From the NCBI GenBank assembly GCA_018645405.1, contig JABGOQ010000009.1:1-33728 (forward strand): a stretch of 33,728 bases of DNA. Reading direction: 5' to 3'. Shown piece by piece: positions 14,815-22,587 of this stretch. The DNA is from Anaerolineae bacterium. Lineage in GTDB: Bacteria > Chloroflexota > Anaerolineae > Anaerolineales > Villigracilaceae. Position 1 is the stretch's first letter; every line of letters begins with the position of its first letter. A program made the translations under genes and the position numbers. A model generated the notes under the pieces. The model worked only from the letters and a program-made list of their open reading frames with translations. It did no database searches and was not told the origin of the DNA.

Positions 14815-15897
14815 TTATTTTAACTTGGCTGTCAGCTCGTAAGCCTCCAGCAACTTATAAAAATTCTTCGTCCAATCAGCACGTGTTTCAGCTACTCGAC
14901 GAGCGTTCGCACCAACTTCACCCAGCGTATCATGCTTTTCCATCACATGCAAGATTTTTTCAGCTAACGCCTCCGCATCACCATCGGGAAAAAGCCAGCC
15001 GTTTTCGCCCTCGACCACCCACTCTTTATTCGCGGGGATGTCAGAAATCAAACAAGGCAGCCCACACGCCATCGCCTCCATCAGTGAGACAGATGAACCA
15101 TCCACATGCGATGGTGAAATATACACATCCGCTTCATTATAATAGCGCGGTAACTCTTTTTGTGAGACATATCCTTTGAAGTGAACTTGGTCAATCGCCC
15201 CATTCTTTTGCAGGATTTTTCTGATCCGATCCTCCTGTGAGCCGCCTGCCAGTAGATTCAAACGTGCATTGGGCTTGCTCTTTGCAACCCGAACAAATGC
15301 CTTGGCGAGAACATCGACTCCATAACGCGGCTCCCAAGAGCGGTTGCAGAAAAGAATAAACTCTTCCCTCTTTCTTCTTTCCTCTTTCCTTGGCGCAAAA
15401 TGCTCAAGGTCAACGCCCCACGGGAAGACTATCGTTCTGTCGGGATTCATCCCATATTCAACAGCTTTATTTCGTGTCACTTGTGCATCACTGATAAAGA
15501 ATGTACTTCTACGCAATACGTAATACGTAATACGCTCCCACCAGATATTGCGGTAGACATCTTCCATCAAATCAAATCCCCACGACATCATCAAAAGTGG
15601 GCTAAATCTCGTCAGCACCGCGATCAAGCCAACGGTTTGGATGGGCCCCGCATGCACAACGTCAGGCTGGATTATTGCAATGACACGCTTCAAGCTGCGC
15701 ACATATTTGGGCACATCGACCCAGCGAAAATCACGCGCGCCGCCTTCCCAATCCACAAATTCAATTTCAAGAGGAAGATTTGAGTTATCCGCTTTTTCTA
15801 ACTGCACAAAGTGGACTTCATGCTCTGTCTGTGCTAAAGACGAGAGAAAGCGGTGGTCGTGGGGGGAGTATCCCAATGAGAAATAGATAATTTTCAT
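14815..15897 (-). CDS. Glycosyltransferase family 4 (GT-B)
   Basis: 360 residues. An N-terminal acceptor half starts MKIIYFSLGYSPHDHRF. A C-terminal donor half has FCNRSWEPRYG, LAGGS (216-220) and SPSHVDGSSVSLMEAMACGLPC (261-282), the E-x7-E type nucleotide-sugar site of GT4 enzymes. It acts in the cytoplasm and adds a hexose or similar sugar to a lipid-linked glycan. Residues 122-130 (RITYYVLRR) are encoded by an inserted repeat of the TACGCAATACG family. The ATG at 15897 follows a repeat and shows no ribosome site. Donor sugar unknown. Confidence 0.88.
   Translation of the reverse strand: MKIIYFSLGYSPHDHRFLSSLAQTEHEVHFVQLEKADNSNLPLEIEFVDWEGGARDFRWVDVPKYVRSLKRVIAIIQPDVVHAGPIQTVGLIAVLTRFSPLLMMSWGFDLMEDVYRNIWWERITYYVLRRSTFFISDAQVTRNKAVEYGMNPDRTIVFPWGVDLEHFAPRKEERRKREEFILFCNRSWEPRYGVDVLAKAFVRVAKSKPNARLNLLAGGSQEDRIRKILQKNGAIDQVHFKGYVSQKELPRYYNEADVYISPSHVDGSSVSLMEAMACGLPCLISDIPANKEWVVEGENGWLFPDGDAEALAEKILHVMEKHDTLGEVGANARRVAETRADWTKNFYKLLEAYELTAKLK
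15510..15535. repeat. TACGCAAT-type repeat inserted inside the GT4 coding region
   Basis: TACGCAATACGTAATACGTA followed by ATACGC is the same unit as at 12081-12135 and 12598-12630. It reads in frame within the glycosyltransferase (around residues 121-129) and leaves the frame intact. Confidence 0.8.
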
Positions 15898-15909
15898 ATT
15901 TATACAGTA

Positions 15910-16058
15910 GCAGTGCGTTGCATCCTAAGATGCACTGCACTTCGGGGCTAGCAAAATCTACAAATCCGAATTGCAACGCACTCTGTCGAGTGCAATGCAG
16001 TTCTCGTGGAAAAAATAAAAGGTTTTTCTTCGTGAGCCTTCGTGCTCTTCGTGTTTAA
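15910..16058. repeat. Two adjacent repeats: AGTGCGTTGCA palindrome and half of a CACAAAG/CTTCGTG element
   Basis: AGTGCGTTGCA (15912-15922) is inverted at TGCAACGCACT (15972-15982), with a second pair GATGCACTGCA/TGCAATGCAG around it. From about 16011 a single arm with CTTCGTGAGCCTTCGTGCTC follows, resembling the right arm of the CACGAAGG family. The stop codon of the NeuB-family gene (16055) lies in that arm. Confidence 0.75.
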
Positions 16059-17119
16059 GAAATCTCACTCCAGCGAAGCTCTTTCCCATAAACCATATCC
16101 ACCAACGCTTTTTTGCCGACAACGTCATCTATATCCCACGCCATCAGTGCGCCGGGGATTGCAGGACGGAGCGGCTCAACCATCTCAACGGTGAAGGTTT
16201 CGTCTGCTTTTATATCGCGTGCTGCGCGGAGACAGCGACGTTGCAATTGATAGGTTTCTTTCTCGTTGGGTGTTACAAATTTATCCGATGAGCCTAGTGC
16301 ACGCTCTAGTGTTCGCACTTCTGCTACCATCTCTGCCCACGTATCGGGATTCATCGCAAATTTATGGTCGGGGCCTTCACGGTCGTTGCTATCGGTAAAG
16401 TGACGTTCGATGACGCGTGCGCCCATCGCCACCGCGCCCACAACAGGAGCGATGCTATGCGTATGATCCGATAAGCCCAAAACCACATCAGGGAACATTG
16501 TTGCGTAGGTTTTCAAGACGTTTAAATTCAGATGGTCGTAATTCTCATCGCTGGCAGTGTAATTGGTATTGCATTGGAAGAGAATAATTTGCTCGTTCAC
16601 AGCTTGCACAGCACGCACGGCGCGGGTCACATCGCCGATGTCGGATGCACCGGTGGCAATCAAAATCGGTTTGCCTTTTTTTGCCATATAAACAAGCATT
16701 TGGGGCCAGGAGATTAATCCAGAGCCAGCTTTATAGGCGGGCATAAAATCATAGAGTGTATCAACAGCATCAAAATCGTAGGGCGAAGAAAAATATTCGA
16801 TGCCGACTTCGTTACATTCTTCGGCGAGTTCCGCTGTCCAATTGAGCGGGACTTCAGCGGCTTTGTAGACATCAAAAACGGATTTATCCCACGATGCCTG
16901 ATGCGAAACCTGCCCGCCCATCGACTTGAATCCGTAATCCGAGACAATCTTTTTTGCCTTGAAATTCTGAAATTTCGCCGCATCCGCACCTGCTTCCTTC
17001 GCCAAGCGGATGAGTTCTTTCGCCCGCTCAATATCGCCATCGTGGTTGGCCGCGATGTCGGCGATGAAGTAGGTGGGGTGGTTTTTGCCGATTAGTCGGC
17101 TTGCAATTTTGATTTCCAT
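16055..17119 (-). CDS. NeuB-family nonulosonate (sialic-acid-like) synthase
   Basis: 354 residues. FIADIAANHDGDIERAKELI (18-37) is the NeuB/SpsE opening with the conserved A-N-H-x-G. AAKFQ (47-51), an IATGAS segment, LSDHTHSI and RVIERHF...DHKFAM complete the PEP/metal site of the TIM barrel. A C-terminal SAF/antifreeze-like domain (about 285-354, RRCLRAARDIKADE) closes the active site. It should condense PEP with a 6-carbon amino sugar to make a 9-carbon acid. It pairs logically with the SpsF gene. GGAGG lies 7 bases before the ATG at 17119. I cannot tell whether it makes sialic, legionaminic, pseudaminic or another acid. Confidence 0.88.
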   Translation of the reverse strand: MEIKIASRLIGKNHPTYFIADIAANHDGDIERAKELIRLAKEAGADAAKFQNFKAKKIVSDYGFKSMGGQVSHQASWDKSVFDVYKAAEVPLNWTAELAEECNEVGIEYFSSPYDFDAVDTLYDFMPAYKAGSGLISWPQMLVYMAKKGKPILIATGASDIGDVTRAVRAVQAVNEQIILFQCNTNYTASDENYDHLNLNVLKTYATMFPDVVLGLSDHTHSIAPVVGAVAMGARVIERHFTDSNDREGPDHKFAMNPDTWAEMVAEVRTLERALGSSDKFVTPNEKETYQLQRRCLRAARDIKADETFTVEMVEPLRPAIPGALMAWDIDDVVGKKALVDMVYGKELRWSEIS

Positions 17120-17132
17120 TTTGACCTCCGGT

Positions 17133-17220
17133 CAGGAATCAGTGGATCAGGAATTAGTAAATCAGGAAACGGGTAATTAGGGAACAGCACTGATTCCTGA
17201 TTTACTGGTTTACTGTTCCC
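17133..17220. repeat. Palindromic repeat, CAGGAATCAGT type
   Basis: CAGGAATCAGTG (17133-17144) is exactly inverted at CACTGATTCCTG (17188-17199), and GGGAACAG (17180-17187) at CTGTTCCC (17213-17220). The element spans the gap between the SDR gene and the NeuB-family gene and runs into the SDR stop codon at 17210. Confidence 0.85.
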
Positions 17221-18136
17221 TAACTTGTTGATAACCCCGCATTTTCTGTGGATAACGCTGTTGGTATTGTGTATAAAACTTCGCCAAACCAGTGGAGAAG
17301 TTGGGGATTTCACGCCCCAAAGCTGTGGATAGCTTGTTGACAGATAGCCTTAAATTTGTGGATCGTTTCGCTTTTAAGCCTGCATCGGATACGGAAATGG
17401 GATTGATTAAGCTCGCGTCGAATCCAAATTGACGGGCGATGGATTGCCCAAATTCATATTTCGTAATCGCTCGTGACCCGACGACGTGATACATGCCCGA
17501 TAAACTTTTGGATAGCATCCCGACCAGAGTATCTGCCAAATCGCCAACAAACATTGGGCAGAAGTAAACATCGTCGAAGCCGTTGACATGTTGAGCCGCC
17601 CCTAAATTGTTGACAAAAAACTCAGCCAAAGAACGAGTGCCGCTTAAACTCCAGCCAAAGAAATTGACGCGAGCAATTGCGGCATTGGGGTTTGCTTCGA
17701 GGACGGCAATCTCGCCATCCAGTTTTGTTTGGGCATAAACGCCGAGGGGATTTGGCTCGTCTTTTTCGTTATAAATGCCTTCTTTTGTGCCATCGAAAAC
17801 CGCGTCGGTGGAGATGTGCAAAAACTGAATCTCTCTCTCGGCACAGAGTTTTGCTAGACGACCGGGCAAAACGGCGTTAAGGGTCGAGGCAGAGTCGGGG
17901 TGCAGCTCGCACGCGTCCACAAGAGCGTTTGCGGCACAGTGAATTACGGCATCTGGTTTGGATTCAGATAAAAGTTTGGGGAGGGCATCCAAGTCCAATA
18001 AATCCAATTTAATTAAATCAAAGGGTGTATGCGCCAATTTAGAGCGATCTACGCCGATAATTTGGTGTTGGGTGTGCATCTGGAGACTGAGATTCAAACC
18101 CAAAAGACCAGATGCGCCAGTGACGAGAATTTTCAT
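17210..18136 (-). CDS. RfbD-like SDR sugar-nucleotide reductase
   Basis: 308 residues. GASGLLG (7-13) is the NAD(P) site, and ST at 109-110 with Y134-x3-K138 (YAQTK) is the extended-SDR catalytic set. Overall it resembles dTDP-4-dehydrorhamnose reductases (RfbD/RmlD). It would reduce a 4-keto nucleotide sugar. Since it directly follows pseB, its substrate may be the 4-keto-6-deoxy-HexNAc made by PseB rather than a rhamnose intermediate; no RmlABC is present in the window (inference). GAAGGA lies before the ATG at 18136. The last few residues are encoded by a palindromic repeat. Confidence 0.78.
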   Translation of the reverse strand: MKILVTGASGLLGLNLSLQMHTQHQIIGVDRSKLAHTPFDLIKLDLLDLDALPKLLSESKPDAVIHCAANALVDACELHPDSASTLNAVLPGRLAKLCAEREIQFLHISTDAVFDGTKEGIYNEKDEPNPLGVYAQTKLDGEIAVLEANPNAAIARVNFFGWSLSGTRSLAEFFVNNLGAAQHVNGFDDVYFCPMFVGDLADTLVGMLSKSLSGMYHVVGSRAITKYEFGQSIARQFGFDASLINPISVSDAGLKAKRSTNLRLSVNKLSTALGREIPNFSTGLAKFYTQYQQRYPQKMRGYQQVREQ

Positions 18137-18170
18137 AAAGGTCCTTCACGCTTCACATTTTACGTTTCAC

Positions 18171-19181
18171 TTATCCTTCAAGCGTGCCTTCGTTAAAGGC
18201 TTTCTCAAAAGGTGCAATATATTCTTTCATGCCCTCAAGATCGAGCCACTCGGAATTATTATCGCTGGTGTAGGAGAAGCCTTCGGGGAGGGGCGTGCCT
18301 TTGTCTTGCCACGAGTAGCCGAACCAGCTCGCCGAGACGGGCTGGACGACGAACATGGTTTCTAGTTCGACAGAGTGGCGGGCTTCGTCTACGGAGAGCA
18401 GGTCTTCGTGGAGTTTTTCGCCCGGGCGGATGCCGATGATCTCGATTTCTGCGTCTGGGGCGATAGCGCGGGCGAGGTCAATGACGGTGGTGGAGGGGAT
18501 TTTGGGAACAAAAACTTCGCCGCCTTCCATCTGCTCGATGCAGTCGATGACGAATTTAACGCCTTGTTCGAGAGAAAGCCAGAAACGAGTCATTCGATCA
18601 TCGGTGACGGTGAGTTTGCCAGTGGTACGCATTTTTAAGAATAACGGAACAACTGATCCGCGCGAGCCAACAACATTGCCATAACGAACGCAAGAATAGC
18701 GCGTGGCGCGCCCTGCTGCGTAATTATTGGATTGTACAACCAATTTTTCGCCAACCAATTTTGTGCCACCGTAAAGATTTGCGGGGCTAACGGCTTTGTC
18801 GGTGCTGAGGGCGAGGACTTTTTTCACGCCAGCATCAAGCGCGGCTTCAATCACATTCGATGTGCCGATGATATTGGTCTTGATTGCTTCCATCGGGTTG
18901 TACTCACAAGCGGGGACTTGCTTGAGCGCAGCCGCGTGGACGACCACATCCACATCGTGCATGGCACGCAGGAGACGGTCGCGGTCACGCACGTCTCCGA
19001 TGAAATAGCGCAGGCGCGGATCGTTGTATCCAGCCACGCGCATTTCGTGCTGTTTGAGTTCATCACGACTAAAGATGATAACTTTTTGCGGCGATTTCTC
19101 AGCCAACAGGATTTTGGTGAATTTCTTGCCGAATGAGCCTGTCCCGCCGGTGATGAGGATGGTTTTATCTGTCCAGTTCAT
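18171..19181 (-). CDS. pseB: UDP-N-acetylglucosamine 4,6-dehydratase (inverting), PseB-type
   Basis: 336 residues. GGTGSFG (12-18) binds NADP. FSRDELKQ (37-44), ALSTDKAVSPANLYGGTK (124-141; D128, K129, Y137 catalytic) and RYGNVVGSRGSVVP are the PseB/FlaA1 signature of short, soluble inverting 4,6-dehydratases. The product would be UDP-2-acetamido-2,6-dideoxy-L-arabino-hexos-4-ulose, the first step to pseudaminic acid and to L-FucNAc-type sugars. GGAG precedes the ATG at 19181. The usual next enzyme, aminotransferase PseC (DegT type), is absent here; an SDR reductase follows instead. A CapE-like role is the main alternative. Confidence 0.9.
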   Translation of the reverse strand: MNWTDKTILITGGTGSFGKKFTKILLAEKSPQKVIIFSRDELKQHEMRVAGYNDPRLRYFIGDVRDRDRLLRAMHDVDVVVHAAALKQVPACEYNPMEAIKTNIIGTSNVIEAALDAGVKKVLALSTDKAVSPANLYGGTKLVGEKLVVQSNNYAAGRATRYSCVRYGNVVGSRGSVVPLFLKMRTTGKLTVTDDRMTRFWLSLEQGVKFVIDCIEQMEGGEVFVPKIPSTTVIDLARAIAPDAEIEIIGIRPGEKLHEDLLSVDEARHSVELETMFVVQPVSASWFGYSWQDKGTPLPEGFSYTSDNNSEWLDLEGMKEYIAPFEKAFNEGTLEG

Positions 19182-19197
19182 AATTGCTCCGTTTTTT

Positions 19198-19256
19198 CAC
19201 CACAGAGACACAGAGCGCACAGAGTTTTTCTTTGTGTCCTTTGTGTCTTTGTGGTG
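19198..19256. repeat. Palindromic repeat, CCACAGAGACACAGAG type
   Basis: CACCACAGAGACACAGAG on the left is inverted as CTTTGTGTCTTTGTGGTG on the right around a short T-rich loop. It occupies the gap between pseB and the methyltransferase and is the same family as 13462-13544. Confidence 0.85.
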
Positions 19257-19259
19257 TTT

Positions 19260-20096
19260 TTAGTTTTCTTTCTTAAATACAACCATTGGATATTGACCGT
19301 GTTTTCCGAAGAAATGTGAAAATTTATCTTCTTTCCAGAATATCACTTTCAAAAAAAAATTTCCACCGAATTTGGGTCGAATAAACCAGCGTAAAAAGCG
19401 CGTGCTAAGACTGCGCCATGAATAAATTTTGATGGGAAATAAATCTTTAAGTTCTCTGATCAGCCATTTTGCATCCATTTTGCGAACAAAAGTGCCAGAT
19501 TCTTTCTCGCCATCTGAGCCTTTTTTCTTCCCATATTGAGATGGGCGACCTGTGAGAACACGTCCTAGCTGAATAAATGGCTCAACCAATTTCATGAGGA
19601 AAGGATCTCCCCAGCCGTTGATAATCACTGCTTTTTTATCTTCCCCGAGCACTCGATAGAGTTCTTTGTAGGCGGCACGATGTTCTTTCATCGGAAGGTG
19701 GTGGATGGTGTGCATGGAAACAATCCCATCGAAGGCCTCTGGGGCAAAGGGGAGATTCGCCACATCCGCAACGACACAGAGACCATGCTCACCGAGGCGT
19801 TTTTTGGCTTCTTGGAGGGCGGTAATCGAAATATCGGCGCAGATACGGTAATCGTAACCTTCAGAATACGTCAGATATTCGGGGTATTGAACGGGACCGG
19901 AGCCAGCGTCCAGCAAGAATCTGCCCAAGGGGAGCAGATGATTATTGACACGCAGGCGGGTCTTGCTGATATATTCCCGTGAAACGGGGCGCAGATCCTC
20001 ATATCGAGCATTTTGATAATTGCCGTCTTCTTCCTGTGACCATCCGATTTGGTCGTAGAATTGACGAACTTCTTCTTTGGTGTTTTTTTCGGTCAT
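19260..20096 (-). CDS. Class I SAM-dependent methyltransferase
   Basis: 278 residues. FLLDAGSGP (60-68) is motif I of the SAM-binding Rossmann fold, an acidic ADIS at 87-90 ends strand 2, VVADVANLPFAPEAFDGIVS (108-127) is motif II and MHTIHHLP the methyltransf_11 motif. The C-terminal 100 residues are basic and rich in aromatic residues, possibly for membrane contact. The ATG overlaps the stop codon of the Pcs-like gene (TAATG), so the two are translated together; a lipid headgroup or lipid-linked glycan is therefore a possible acceptor (inference). Acceptor unknown. Confidence 0.85.
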   Translation of the reverse strand: MTEKNTKEEVRQFYDQIGWSQEEDGNYQNARYEDLRPVSREYISKTRLRVNNHLLPLGRFLLDAGSGPVQYPEYLTYSEGYDYRICADISITALQEAKKRLGEHGLCVVADVANLPFAPEAFDGIVSMHTIHHLPMKEHRAAYKELYRVLGEDKKAVIINGWGDPFLMKLVEPFIQLGRVLTGRPSQYGKKKGSDGEKESGTFVRKMDAKWLIRELKDLFPIKIYSWRSLSTRFLRWFIRPKFGGNFFLKVIFWKEDKFSHFFGKHGQYPMVVFKKEN

Positions 20097-20839
20097 TATT
20101 TTTTATCCACAGATATTTTAATTGGGTTTAGTGCTGCTTGTTCTGAGTTTAGTATTGAAACTCTTTGATGGTAAATGAAGGAAATGATTGCATAATAAAT
20201 AGGGTAAAGAAGCGATAGCTGGGCTGTTCTTTTTGCCCAAGCTGCATCTGGATAGAAGCAAAGGGCAATGATAACAGCACCCCAGATAATTGTTAGGGTG
20301 AGTGTAGTGCCTTGTAGCCAGCGTGTTTGGGATGGGTAAATATAGCGTATCGGTACAAAGACCATCACTGATAAAAAGATGAGGATAATGACAACCCATG
20401 TAGTGGGGAGCTGTAAAATATAGAGGTATAAAAAGAGAATATTCCAATAGGAGGGAAAGCCAACGAAGGAAGCATCTGCTTTGGCGTGTGTTTGACTGAA
20501 GCCGTAGATACTGGCGCCAAGCGGGAAGAGGGCTACCCAGGTCAGGTTTTGGGGCAGGATGTCAAAGACAACCAGTGCGATAGCGGGCAGAAAGGTGTAG
20601 GTGATGAAGTCGATGATATTGTCCATCGTCGCGCCATCAACGCTTGGGGCGTTCTTTTTTACGTCGAAGTAGCGTGCGAGGGTGCCGTCTGAGGCATCAA
20701 TGACAACTGCAATCGAAAGGGCGATGAAGAAGCTCTGGATATTTTTATCGAGGAGCGCAAGCGCAGCCCAGAATGCAACTAAAATGCCTGAGCCGGTATA
20801 GATGTGGGTGGCAATTGCGCCGATTTTTTTATAATTCAT
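20096..20839 (-). CDS. CDP-alcohol phosphatidyltransferase, phosphatidylcholine synthase (Pcs)-like
   Basis: 247 residues with about eight hydrophobic helices. The CDP-alcohol motif is D51-G-x2-A-R-x12-G-x3-D73-x3-D77, the long spacing seen in Pcs-type enzymes. GFPSYWNILFLYL also resembles the Pcs signature. Such enzymes exchange CMP of CDP-diacylglycerol for an alcohol (choline in Pcs) in the membrane. Its place inside a glycan locus and its overlap with a methyltransferase gene suggest it makes a modified or lipid-anchored headgroup for this locus. Choline use is family-based inference; another alcohol is possible. Confidence 0.78.
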   Translation of the reverse strand: MNYKKIGAIATHIYTGSGILVAFWAALALLDKNIQSFFIALSIAVVIDASDGTLARYFDVKKNAPSVDGATMDNIIDFITYTFLPAIALVVFDILPQNLTWVALFPLGASIYGFSQTHAKADASFVGFPSYWNILFLYLYILQLPTTWVVIILIFLSVMVFVPIRYIYPSQTRWLQGTTLTLTIIWGAVIIALCFYPDAAWAKRTAQLSLLYPIYYAIISFIYHQRVSILNSEQAALNPIKISVDKK

Positions 20840-20848
20840 AGTTTGCTT

Positions 20849-20922
20849 AAACCGCCAAGGCGCAGAGAGTGGAGAGTTTTATTGAGAAACGCCAAGTTTT
20901 TGTTCTTGGCATCTTGGCAGTC
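20849..20922. repeat. Palindromic repeat, CCGCCAAG/CTTGGCAGT type
   Basis: AACCGCCAAGGCGCAGAG on one side faces TTGGCATCTTGGCAGT on the other, with an inner GCCAAG/CTTGGC pair. Imperfect palindrome in the gap between the Pcs-like gene and the capsule glycosyltransferase. Confidence 0.65.
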
Positions 20923-20930
20923 AAAAATGA

Positions 20931-22508
20931 TTACCAGTTTATCTTCTCTCCAGCCAAATAGCCGAGGGTTTTCTCAAATTTCTTCAACCCTTCTTCGCTC
21001 ATCACCTTTTCTAGCGACCAGATTTCTTCATCTTCCCAGAAGTGCTGGACGTGCCAAGGATAAGGTTGCGGATACTCGAAGAAAAATCTATAAGCATAAG
21101 TCCACGCGGATTCGACATCTTCGTGGGAGGGGGCATAATCTTTGGGGACGGAGATGACTTTTTCCAGGGTCTCAAAGTATTCATCCCACGAATCTGGTTC
21201 GAGGGTGAAGCCTTTGCCGCGATAATGGGTCTGCCCGGTGACGATGACGGGGAGTCCGATCATTGCCATTTCCATGCCGACTGTGGTGGTGAAGACTAAT
21301 CCGATATCGGCGGTGTTGACGAGGTCGTAGGTGTTAATTTTGGCATCTGCTCGGAGGATGTGGATGTTTTTTGGCAAGTCGGGGAATTTCTCTGTGAGAA
21401 TATCGTAAACCGATAACCCCCAGCCAAGCCCTTCGCCGGGGTGAACACGAAGAACGAATTGAACATCGTCTCGTTTGGCAAAGAATTCGATGGTGCGAGA
21501 CATCCATTCTGTCATGCTTTTGCTGAAGGTGTGTCTGCCGAGAGTCAGGCTGTCGCCGAGGACGTTGGCAGGAAGCAGGACGAGGGGGCGATCATCCAAG
21601 CCAAGTTCTTCACGGACTTTGGAGGCTCCCTGCGACTCAATATTTTGCCATGTGCGAGCAAAATTCTCCCATAATCCGCCACCTTGACGAGCGGAGAAGA
21701 ATTCTTTGACATGATCCCATTCTTTTTCTGTGAGGGGCGTATCTTTTTTTGCATTCCAAAGATCAGAAGTGTCTTGGCGCATCACGTCTTCGTTTTGTGC
21801 CATCCAAATACGTTCGCTTTGTTCGCCAAATTCGTAAGTCGTGACGGGGATATTGAGATATTTAGCCACTTTGTAGGTCATCCCAAATTCAAGGATGGAT
21901 CCGTTGGGAAGGGCGATTGCATCAAAATGTTCACGCCGCAACAGAGCTAATATAAGGGAAGCATGCCTCAGGTCACGCGCGTAGCGGCGGGTATAGAGGG
22001 CGGAATCCACATCTATTTCTTCGTGGAGGAGGCTGTATTGCGTATCTCGATATGCGGACGCATCCAATTGCGATGAAAGCTCATCGGGGAGAGAATCCGC
22101 TTGAGGGGCAGATAAAAGCGACATCGTCCGCACCATCCCAGAGAGGGGTTTGAGGGCATCTTTGAGATATAAATCTTGGCGACGGAGGTCGAAACGGTTG
22201 TCGACTTTTTTCCAGTGGGCGTGGGGGAGGTAGGCGAGGGTGACATCGTGACCGAGCGCGGAGAGGGCGAGGGCGGTCATGGCGGAATGCTCGACCCAAT
22301 AGCGGAGCATGGTGAAAATAAGCACGCGTTTACCCGTTTTGGGGCGTTGTGCGGCGCATGCCTGCTCCACCCAGCGCGGGAGAGCTGTTTTGAGTTTGTC
22401 GGCAGAGTATCCGCCAACGGGAGGTTTTCCTCCTCGACAGAGGAGCCAATATAGTTCGGCTGTGAGGGGGAGGTCGCCGAGGATGTCTTTAATTTTAGAT
22501 TTGTTCAT
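20931..22508 (-). CDS. Capsule-type glycosyltransferase (GT-B)
   Basis: 525 residues. A first Rossmann half holds RVLIFTMLRYWVEHSAM and FDAIALPNGS. A second half has LVLLPANVLGDSLT, QFVLRVHPGEGL (RxHP donor motif) and DIGLVFTTTVGMEMAMIGLPVIVTG followed by HYRGKGFT. This resembles capsule polysaccharide synthesis and KpsS/LipB-like proteins and the C-terminal half of CDP-glycerol transferases. It probably elongates or primes the exported glycan, which fits its position next to Wzt. The ATG at 22508 follows a repeat and has no clear ribosome site. Sugar unknown. Confidence 0.75.
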   Translation of the reverse strand: MNKSKIKDILGDLPLTAELYWLLCRGGKPPVGGYSADKLKTALPRWVEQACAAQRPKTGKRVLIFTMLRYWVEHSAMTALALSALGHDVTLAYLPHAHWKKVDNRFDLRRQDLYLKDALKPLSGMVRTMSLLSAPQADSLPDELSSQLDASAYRDTQYSLLHEEIDVDSALYTRRYARDLRHASLILALLRREHFDAIALPNGSILEFGMTYKVAKYLNIPVTTYEFGEQSERIWMAQNEDVMRQDTSDLWNAKKDTPLTEKEWDHVKEFFSARQGGGLWENFARTWQNIESQGASKVREELGLDDRPLVLLPANVLGDSLTLGRHTFSKSMTEWMSRTIEFFAKRDDVQFVLRVHPGEGLGWGLSVYDILTEKFPDLPKNIHILRADAKINTYDLVNTADIGLVFTTTVGMEMAMIGLPVIVTGQTHYRGKGFTLEPDSWDEYFETLEKVISVPKDYAPSHEDVESAWTYAYRFFFEYPQPYPWHVQHFWEDEEIWSLEKVMSEEGLKKFEKTLGYLAGEKINW

Positions 22509-22521
22509 ATTTTATGTTTTC

Positions 22522-22581
22522 TTACCACAACGACACAAAGTACACGAAGATTCCTTTGTGCTCTCTGTGTCTTTGTGGTTA
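22522..22581. repeat. Palindromic repeat, CCACAACGACACAAAG type
   Basis: TTACCACAACGACACAAAG is inverted as CTTTGTGGTTA, with CCTTTGTG/CACGAAG words between. Same family as 13462-13544 and 19198-19256. Lies between wzt and the capsule glycosyltransferase. Confidence 0.85.
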
Positions 22582-22587
22582 AAAGCC

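Noticed and set aside
14490-15179. 229-residue plus-strand frame.
   Set aside because: Antisense to the LapA-like and GT4 genes, spans their junction, with no ribosome site and no family resemblance.
17210-18136. dTDP-rhamnose pathway.
   Set aside because: Only an RfbD-like reductase is present; RmlA, RmlB and RmlC are not in the window.
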